DNA of 37,084 nt, from the NCBI RefSeq assembly GCF_003315345.1, contig NZ_QNRO01000030.1, forward strand, positions 1 to 37,084. The letters are read 5' to 3'. The stretch is from Marinobacter pelagius (lineage in GTDB: Bacteria > Pseudomonadota > Gammaproteobacteria > Pseudomonadales > Oleiphilaceae). The notes beneath the pieces were generated by a model. It was given only the letters and a program-made list of their open reading frames with translations. It was not told where the DNA came from and did not search any database. Below are positions 31,929 to 37,084 of the stretch, one piece after another. Position 1 is the stretch's first letter, and each line of letters starts with the position of its first letter. A program made the translations under genes and the position numbers.

Positions 31929-32153
31929 ATGAAAATCCGCTTGATGGGTAGCCCGGATCTGATCCGGGCATGGGGGGAAGAACTCCAGCGGGCCTATGGC
32001 GTTACCGGTAGGGTCTACCCCTGCCGTGGCGGCAATGACGTTCGCCTTTATGTTGACCTCGATGACCGCCAGGCCGCTGCCCTGGTTGGCCTCGATGGCC
32101 AAACACCACCGGCACCGGCCGGGAAAGCAGTCAGGAAAGGGGGGAAGGCATGA
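31929..32153 (+). CDS. Small protein of unknown function, 74 residues
   Basis: It begins MKIRLMGSPDLIRAWGEELQ, with an alpha/beta-looking body (VTGRVYPCRGGNDVRLYVDL) and a basic Pro/Ala tail. GGGGTG precedes the ATG. It is first in an operon whose next gene overlaps as ATGA. No family recognised. Confidence 0.65.
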   Translation: MKIRLMGSPDLIRAWGEELQRAYGVTGRVYPCRGGNDVRLYVDLDDRQAAALVGLDGQTPPAPAGKAVRKGGKA

Positions 32154-32386
32154 TCTGCTTCATCACTGACGTATGGGATGGCGAGCCGGACATACTCCAG
32201 GCTGTCCAGGGTGAGCCGTTGCAGGTCTACGGCCTCGACGGCGGGCTGATCGACACCATACCGGCCCCGGCCGGTGGCTGGACGCATGACGGCCTGACAA
32301 GTCAGGCCGAACGGTTAACACCAAAAACAAGGGATGGGGCCGACGCCTACCTGGGCAGCCAGTGGGTCGGCGGTACTGAGGTGTGA
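32150..32386 (+). CDS. Small protein of unknown function, 78 residues
   Basis: It begins MICFITDVWDGEPDILQAVQ and is acidic, with no membrane segment. Its start overlaps the previous stop (ATGA). The putative recombinase start follows 4 bases after its stop. No family recognised; the overlaps support a real gene. Confidence 0.65.
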   Translation: MICFITDVWDGEPDILQAVQGEPLQVYGLDGGLIDTIPAPAGGWTHDGLTSQAERLTPKTRDGADAYLGSQWVGGTEV

Positions 32387-32390
32387 CCTG

Positions 32391-32960
32391 GTGCAACTGA
32401 CGATTGATGATCACGAACGGCCAAAGGATTTCGTCACGGAATCCGAGCACAAGCGACTGCTCCAGGGCGCGGGGAAGCTCCGCAACGCCGAACGCAACCA
32501 GCTCCTGGTGATGATGCTGTACCGGCACGGCCTGCGCGAAACGGAAGCGGTGAACCTTCGCCTCCAGGACGTACAGCTAGAGTCGGCCCGGATCTGGATA
32601 CGGCGTGTTAAGGGCGGACTGTCCACGGAACACCCGATTGAAGGCGACGAGCTGCGGCTGCTGCGCCGGTATCTCCGCACCAGGAACCTGAACCTGCCTT
32701 GGTTGTTCGTGAGCGAGCGCGGCGGGCCTATGTCCCGCCATTCGGTGATCTACACCATCGGCCAGGCCGCGCAAAAGGCGGGCTTGGGCCATATCACGCC
32801 GCACATGCTCCGGCATGGGTGCGGTTACTACCTGGCGAACAAGGGGTATGACCTGCGGCTTATCCAGGATTACCTGGGGCACCGTGACCCGAAACACACG
32901 GCACGATACACCAGGACCGCCTCCGTTCGCTTCGCTGGACTATGGGGGAACAAAGCATGA
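32391..32960 (+). CDS. Short tyrosine recombinase
   Basis: This protein of about 189 residues has only the catalytic domain of the phage-integrase family. It carries Arg49 in HGLRETEAVNLRL, a Lys in the RVKGG beta-turn, HMLRHGCGYYLA (HxxR), LGHRDPKHTARYTR (second His and nucleophile Tyr). Such short enzymes resemble FimB or plasmid resolvases and lack an arm-binding domain. It may resolve plasmid dimers. I take GTG 32391, with GAGG upstream; ATG 32334 would overlap the previous gene by 50 bases. Its stop overlaps the acyltransferase start as ATGA. Confidence 0.85.
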   Translation: MQLTIDDHERPKDFVTESEHKRLLQGAGKLRNAERNQLLVMMLYRHGLRETEAVNLRLQDVQLESARIWIRRVKGGLSTEHPIEGDELRLLRRYLRTRNLNLPWLFVSERGGPMSRHSVIYTIGQAAQKAGLGHITPHMLRHGCGYYLANKGYDLRLIQDYLGHRDPKHTARYTRTASVRFAGLWGNKA

Positions 32961-33469
32961 TTCCATTGTGGAGACGGGCGCTGCTGCGCCTTTTTCGGGT
33001 GCGGGTGCGATATACCCGCAACGTCACCAGGGCACTGGCCACCCGGCCGGTGATCCTGACCTGTAACCACCTGTCGATGCTGGACGGCACGCTGGTCGCG
33101 CTGGCCTCGCCTCGGCCGCTGGTATTTGCGGTGAACGTCAACCATGCCCAACGGCACCCGGTCACAAGTCGCGTTCTCGGCGGTCTGGTTGCCCTGGGGC
33201 TTGGTCGCATCGTGGCCGTAGACTCGACGCGCCCCGTGGCGGCCCGTGCGCTGCTCCAGGCGCTGAACCGGGGGGAAAGCGTGATGGTATTCCCGGAAGG
33301 GCGAATCAGCCCTGACGGGCAGCCTCTGGAGCCAATGCCTGGGGTTGCCTGGCTGGCCAAACGTGCAGCGGTGCCGGTGTTGTCCCTACGGCTGCGCGGG
33401 GCGCACCGTTCCCGCTGGTTTGGAAAGGCTGGATCTGAGGCGTGGCCACGGATCTGGCTACGCTTCTAA
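32957..33469 (+). CDS. PlsC-type acyltransferase
   Basis: This 170-residue protein of the 1-acylglycerol-3-phosphate acyltransferase family has NHLSMLDG (H-x4-D motif) near residue 40 and FPEGRIS near 115. It is shorter than usual (about 240), starting close to the first motif. The substrate may be a lipid or a protein; the sequence does not decide. Coupling to a recombinase gene (ATGA) is unusual. The GGGGGAACAAAGC leader supports ATG 32957 over 32942. Confidence 0.82.
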   Translation: MIPLWRRALLRLFRVRVRYTRNVTRALATRPVILTCNHLSMLDGTLVALASPRPLVFAVNVNHAQRHPVTSRVLGGLVALGLGRIVAVDSTRPVAARALLQALNRGESVMVFPEGRISPDGQPLEPMPGVAWLAKRAAVPVLSLRLRGAHRSRWFGKAGSEAWPRIWLRF

Positions 33470-33605
33470 GGGAATTACGCCATTTTTTGTTTATCGCTCA
33501 AATCCTAAAACCAGCGACAAGGGAAGCGGTCGCTTTATAATTGCCCGACCGATAACATAGGCAGATTTTCAATCAATCCGAGACAATAAGAAGGATTCTT
33601 AAAAA
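33470..33605 (+). promoter_or_regulatory. Leader of the restriction endonuclease gene
   Basis: TATAAT (33536-33541) is a perfect -10, but the -35 region is poor (AGCGAC at 17-base spacing), suggesting low or activator-dependent expression. AAGAAGGATTCTT (33590-33602) is an inverted repeat that would fold the ribosome binding site AAGGA into a small stem, further lowering translation. Weak nuclease expression is sensible in a restriction-modification system. Confidence 0.5.
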
Positions 33606-34610
33606 ATGGCACGCGCTCCGATCCCTCGCTATGGGATAGCCGAGTGGTTCGGCAATGACATAACCACCATGACACCCGACGAGCGGCAGCACTTCGGCCA
33701 GCTCGCAGCAGATCAAGATCAGACCGGCGACATTTCTAATGCACCCCTCTGTCCGTTCCTTTCCACGCTTGTTCCTGGTGCTCGGTGTAACAAAGCCAGC
33801 GGCGTTTGCAGCATTCGCCGCTTCTCGCCAGGGCCGGACGGTTCCGGGGTGCCTGTCCCTGGAGACAAGATCGTGACTGTTTGCCCCTCTCGCTTTCTTC
33901 AACCTCTGGACGGCGGGCAAAGCCTGTTCGTGTGGATTTCTGAAAAGATGCTGGAGGCGGATAACCCGACAGTGGTCAAAGAAACACCTTTTCTCCGCAA
34001 GGTATCCGATTCAGCAACCGACGATAACGGCGAAGATGAGGGCGAGGGCAAGAAGGCTGGCCGGATCGACTGGATTCTAGTTAATCCGGCAACGATGGAC
34101 GCCGGGGAACTTGAGTGGTGCGCGGTTGAGACCCAAGCCCTGTACTTCTCTGGTGACAAGATGCGGCCCGAGTTCAACGCATACGCAGCGGCTCCCTCTT
34201 CGGTCTTATTCCCGGTAGGTCGCCGCCGGCCAGACTACCGCAGCAGCGGCCCCAAGCGCCTTTCTCCCCAACTGGATGTAAAGGTGCCGGTACTAAGAAA
34301 CTGGGGTAAAAAGGTTGTCGTAGTCATTGATCGGTACTTCTACGACAACATGAATGCGCTTACTGACGCCTATCCACGCGCCAGGAATGACCAAGAAAGG
34401 CGGGACAATTCAGACGTGGTATGGTTCGTCGTTGATTACGATGATGCGCTGAATATGACAGCCAGCGCGGTTATCTTCACCACGCTGGAAAGCTCGCGGC
34501 GCGCATTGAACGCCACGGAACCACTGAGTAAAGCTGACTTTACCCGCAACCTGAAACAGGTCATTAATGACAGCTCGCGGGCAAACAAAGTTTTCAAGGC
34601 TTTAGAATAA
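33606..34610 (+). CDS. NotI-type restriction endonuclease
   Basis: This 334-residue protein matches the NotI family. Four cysteines, Cys49 (LCPFL), Cys61 and Cys68 (CNKASGVCS) and Cys93 (VCPSRF), correspond to the iron-binding site of NotI. The nuclease triad fits Asp155 (GRIDWILVNP) and Glu175-x-Gln177 (AVETQALY); NotI uses Asp160, Glu182 and Gln184. It should make double-strand breaks at a specific site, unknown here. It is convergent with the methyltransferase gene, whose 3' end it overlaps by 17 bases. GC is lower than in the tra genes, suggesting separate acquisition. Confidence 0.87.
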   Translation: MARAPIPRYGIAEWFGNDITTMTPDERQHFGQLAADQDQTGDISNAPLCPFLSTLVPGARCNKASGVCSIRRFSPGPDGSGVPVPGDKIVTVCPSRFLQPLDGGQSLFVWISEKMLEADNPTVVKETPFLRKVSDSATDDNGEDEGEGKKAGRIDWILVNPATMDAGELEWCAVETQALYFSGDKMRPEFNAYAAAPSSVLFPVGRRRPDYRSSGPKRLSPQLDVKVPVLRNWGKKVVVVIDRYFYDNMNALTDAYPRARNDQERRDNSDVVWFVVDYDDALNMTASAVIFTTLESSRRALNATEPLSKADFTRNLKQVINDSSRANKVFKALE

Positions 34611-35616
34611 GCAGTTCGTGAATGATGGCGTGATGCGTGTTCTTCATCGGCACCAGTTCTATTCTGAATCCGTGTCGCTGAGCCATTTCGCGCACCTCCG
34701 GGGCGTCGTCATAGGTCATCATCACGGAACCGCGAACGCTTGCCATCAAGGCAAAAAGCCCTTCATGGTCGATTTCGTTGTGAGTGTAGAGCCTGGAGCC
34801 AGCTTTTTTACCGCCTGCCGTGTATGGCGGGTCGATAAAGAAAAAGGCTTCAGGATCATCAGCAAATCGGCGCACAACTTCAAAAGCGTCTCCTTGCTCG
34901 AAGTCGATCCGGTCTTTCATGCTGCGTAAAACCTCGATCCGCTTTGCCAGCGTGTCGGGATACCATCGGGATTTAAGCCCCTTGCCAGCTTCACCCTCTT
35001 TAACTAGTCCAGCACCGGCGGCCATAATGCCGCCACGCTGCATACGGTTCTTGATGACTGTTCGGAAAGCTCTGTTCTTCGGTGAGCGGGGCTTGCTTTC
35101 CAGAATCGCCCTGACGTTATCAAGGGTCACATCGAAAGTTGTGATTCTCCTGGAGAACTCGGACACGTCATCATCTGATCCATGAAAGATTGTTTCCCAA
35201 ACTGCGGCCACGTCGTCATCCAGTTCGCACAGGAAAACCCGCTCTGCCAGGTTTTCAGCGGCCACGCTAAGGCCAACAATAGCGCCGCCTGCGAATGGCT
35301 CCACAAATACAGATGGGCGCTGTTTAGCAGCTAAAAGCCATTGCCTTACCTCTGGAACAAGCCAAGTCTTACCACCTGGGTAACGAAATGGGCTGAGGTG
35401 GCGAACTTGGGCGACATTTGTCGGCTTTACCTTCTTGTGTAGCTGCTCGACCAATGCGCTAAGGGTCTCGGCCTTTTCGGGGTCGATAAAGTGCGGTCTG
35501 AGGCTATCCAAAACGGGCCGACACTCTTCATGCACCAAAACGGTGGAGCGACTTACGCCCTGGGACTTGAGGCGTTCTATTCTTCTGTTTTGACGTTGCA
35601 AGGCGGTTGCGTCCAT
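34594..35616 (-). CDS. Dam-type adenine-N6 DNA methyltransferase with N-terminal DNA-binding-like extension
   Basis: In this 340-residue protein residues 72-340 are a D12-class (Dam) methyltransferase: FRYPGGK at 77-83, the cofactor loop FVEPFAGG at 104-111 and catalytic DPPY at 262-265. It would protect the plasmid and host from the convergent NotI-type nuclease. Residues 1-65 are extra: a basic helix, then VSRSTVLVHEECRPVLDSLR, which looks like a strand-helix-helix (ribbon-helix-helix) unit. Two inverted repeats flank its promoter (35637-35698), so the extension may repress its own gene. No clear ribosome binding site is seen. Confidence 0.88.
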   Translation of the reverse strand: MDATALQRQNRRIERLKSQGVSRSTVLVHEECRPVLDSLRPHFIDPEKAETLSALVEQLHKKVKPTNVAQVRHLSPFRYPGGKTWLVPEVRQWLLAAKQRPSVFVEPFAGGAIVGLSVAAENLAERVFLCELDDDVAAVWETIFHGSDDDVSEFSRRITTFDVTLDNVRAILESKPRSPKNRAFRTVIKNRMQRGGIMAAGAGLVKEGEAGKGLKSRWYPDTLAKRIEVLRSMKDRIDFEQGDAFEVVRRFADDPEAFFFIDPPYTAGGKKAGSRLYTHNEIDHEGLFALMASVRGSVMMTYDDAPEVREMAQRHGFRIELVPMKNTHHAIIHELLILKP

Positions 35617-35636
35617 CTCTTTATCTTCTGTTTTAT

Positions 35637-35698
35637 CCGTGAATGTTCACGGTTATTTTAGGCTGATTTGAAACCCTGGTCAATCCGTGAATGTTCAC
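35637..35698 (-). promoter_or_regulatory. Methyltransferase promoter bracketed by two operators
   Basis: Read leftward: TTGACC (35678-35683), 17-base spacer, TAAAAT (35655-35660). CCGTGAATGTTCACGG (35637-35652) lies just downstream of the -10, and a near copy (35685-35698) just upstream of the -35. The two are 48 bases apart. Binding at both would block the promoter. Confidence 0.8.
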
Positions 35699-35702
35699 AA
35701 TA

Positions 35703-35727
35703 AAAAACCCGGCACAGTGGCCGGGCT
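35703..35727 (-). terminator. Terminator of the leftward tra operon (traC end)
   Basis: Read leftward: GCCCGGCC, short loop, GTGCCGGG, then TTTTTT. It lies 8 bases after the traC stop and separates traC from the methyltransferase promoter. Confidence 0.85.
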
Positions 35728-35734
35728 TCTTCGT

Positions 35735-37084
35735 TTACAGGCTCAGGCCTCGGGCTTCGCCTCTGGCCGGTCCACGACTCCGTTTCTGGTCGTCGTGCTC
35801 CTTGCCGCGCTCCTGGGCTTTCTCTAGTGCCTGCTCTCGCTGGTTTTGGGCGTTCACCTTGCCCCTGGCTTGTGCAAGACCCTGTTCCACCTGCCGCTGG
35901 ACGGCGGCCAGGCCTCGCGTCCGGTGAAGGTCGGAAAAGTCGGTGAACTCGCGGCCCTTCTCCTGGGCGGTGAACTGCGGGAACAGTGCTCGCCCTCCTA
36001 CGGCCTTGGCGGCGGCCGTTGCCTTCTCGCGGCCTGAATTGGGCAGCGGCGGCGTGCGCTCCGGCAAATGCCGGTCGTCATCGCCAAGGATCGCAATGGT
36101 GCGCTCCGGGTACTGCTGCTTGAACTCCTTGGCCACGTCCTCCAGGTTGTTGTCCTGGAACGCGACCACCACCGGGCGGCCGGTGGCCATGTGGATGCTG
36201 GCCGAGGTGCCGAATCCGGTGCTGATTAGAACCGGCTCGTGTTCGTCCTGGGCTTCCAGGGCGCTCTTGCCACCGACTACCTGGTAACAGCCCGCCACCT
36301 TCGCATCCTTCTCGTACCCTTTGAAGCCGTTGGGGCCGATTCGCTGGGCACTCCATACCTTGCCGTCCTTGTCCTCGATGGGGATAACCAGGTTGCCTTG
36401 GTCGTCCTGCTTGGCACCAAAGGCATGGCCTGCCGCATCCAGCCCCTTGTTTTTCAGGTAAGGATGGTCGGCCGGGGCATCCGGCAGCGTAGCCAGCTCT
36501 TGGGTGATCGCTTCTGATTTGGCGTTATATGTCGCCTCGCGCTCCCGCTCGCGGGCCTGCCGCTTCGCCTCGGCCTCGCGCTCCAGCTTGGCGATTTCTG
36601 CGGGGTTGAGGCGCTGGCCGGTCGCTTTCCAGTTGGTTTTCAGGCCGCTTTTGAAGTTCTGGATGAACCCGGCCGGGTGGCCATCCAGGTATCCCTTGTA
36701 AGCGCCGGAAGTCCGGCCCTTCTCGTCGCCTTCGACCGGGACGCGGTGCAGCTTGCCGTCCATTTGCGGCATACCGTCGATCTTGAGTCCGGCATCCTTC
36801 AATGCTTCGGCAAACTCAGCTCGCGGATCTTGGGGTGGCTCCTGCCGGATAGCGTTGTTCTCGGGCAACCACTTGGCCAGCGGGGCCAGGTTGGTGCCCT
36901 CCGGTGCGTACCAGCTCTTAGCCTCTCGATCCCAGCGTGCGCCGTGCTTCTTGGCTTCGTTCTTCTCGCGGTACGGGACATTCAGCCAGGTTTTTTCCTG
37001 GGCGGTCTGCTGCTGCGCCTCCTGCTTTGGTGTTTCCATCGAATTAGCCTCCCTTGCTTGAGCCTGGGAACGGCTCTGGCTCTG
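35735..37084 (-). CDS. traC: TraC, C-terminal part: DNA primase-like (DUF5710 plus Toprim)
   Basis: This is the same gene as 1922-1, read across the circular junction. An alternative start, METPK at 37039-37037, lies inside it. Near full-length residues 640-690 is a DUF5710-like segment (NVPYREKNEAKKHGARWD). Then come a charged coiled-coil region and a TraC/P4-type Toprim domain. The Toprim has an intact acidic triplet (ILGDDD, about residues 942-946). Where relatives usually show a Glu in an EGYAT-type motif, this protein reads ISTGFGT, with Thr at about residue 898. The catalytic Glu is therefore apparently missing, and primase activity is uncertain. It is the last gene of the leftward tra operon and is followed by a hairpin terminator at 35703-35727. 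Confidence 0.88.
   Translation of the reverse strand, partial: QSQSRSQAQAREANSMETPKQEAQQQTAQEKTWLNVPYREKNEAKKHGARWDREAKSWYAPEGTNLAPLAKWLPENNAIRQEPPQDPRAEFAEALKDAGLKIDGMPQMDGKLHRVPVEGDEKGRTSGAYKGYLDGHPAGFIQNFKSGLKTNWKATGQRLNPAEIAKLEREAEAKRQAREREREATYNAKSEAITQELATLPDAPADHPYLKNKGLDAAGHAFGAKQDDQGNLVIPIEDKDGKVWSAQRIGPNGFKGYEKDAKVAGCYQVVGGKSALEAQDEHEPVLISTGFGTSASIHMATGRPVVVAFQDNNLEDVAKEFKQQYPERTIAILGDDDRHLPERTPPLPNSGREKATAAAKAVGGRALFPQFTAQEKGREFTDFSDLHRTRGLAAVQRQVEQGLAQARGKVNAQNQREQALEKAQERGKEHDDQKRSRGPARGEARGLSL
36990..37084. repeat. 95-bp direct terminal redundancy (copy of 1-95)
   Basis: Bases 36990-37084 are identical to 1-95. The traC frame stays open and in phase through both copies. The simplest reading is a circular molecule of 36,989 bp that was opened with overlap by assembly. 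A biological terminal repeat is less likely, because the cut falls inside a gene. Confidence 0.95.

Noticed and set aside
1..37084. tRNA, rRNA, toxin-antitoxin, antibiotic- or metal-resistance genes
   Set aside because: None recognised on either strand.

Overview
The window is a complete circular conjugative plasmid in linear form. Its first 95 bases (1-95) recur exactly as its last 95 (36990-37084), so the circle is 36,989 bp. The relaxase, oriT layout and Tra genes resemble IncP (RP4) plasmids. The mating-pair genes run trbB-C-D-E-J-K-L-F-G-H-I, the order known from Ti plasmids and ICEs, not the RP4 order. Base composition is fairly GC-rich, and the gene types suggest a proteobacterial, probably gammaproteobacterial, host. 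Nothing in the sequence names the host.

Layout. Minus strand from 10807 down to 1, then on from 37084 to 35735: traJ, traI (relaxase), traG (coupling protein), traF (pilin-processing peptidase), topB/traE (topoisomerase III), traB-like, a VirB1-type lytic transglycosylase, and a 1058-residue traC (ArdC-like antirestriction plus primase) that crosses the artificial ends. Neighbours mostly overlap by ATGA or TAATG. oriT lies at about 10830-11167 with an RP4-type nic site and two arrays of 11-bp repeats. On the plus strand follow traK, traL, traM and a small membrane-protein gene that an IS1380-family element (12807-14529, 5-bp target duplication) has cut off from its ribosome binding site. Then come, on the minus strand, kfrA, an HTH regulator, two tiny ORFs and klcA (antirestriction), next an iteron origin (four iterons at 17556-17655), and repA. 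An XRE regulator (19293-19526) precedes the 11-gene trb operon (19591-30327).

The accessory part is 30.5-35.7 kb. After trbI, a 659-bp Tn7-like mini-element (30530-31188: TGT/ACA ends, repeated TnsB-like sites, GAATC duplication, one phage-type gene, no transposase) splits a small trb-operon gene. Excising it in silico restores the reading frame. A second stretch (31377-31760, ATCGC duplication, one Tn7-like end, one small membrane-protein gene) splits the operon terminator, and removing it restores a perfect hairpin plus T-run. Then come a small operon (two unknown ORFs, a short tyrosine recombinase, a PlsC-type acyltransferase) and a restriction-modification pair: a NotI-type nuclease convergent with a Dam-type adenine methyltransferase. 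The methyltransferase carries an N-terminal DNA-binding-like extension, and its promoter is bracketed by two copies of an inverted repeat.

How it works together: RepA with the iterons replicates the plasmid. TraI, TraJ and TraK process oriT, TraG couples the complex to the Trb secretion channel, TraF processes the TrbC pilin, and TraC and KlcA counter recipient restriction. No parA/parB pair and no toxin-antitoxin pair was recognised. Stability may rest on KfrA, the recombinase and the restriction-modification pair.
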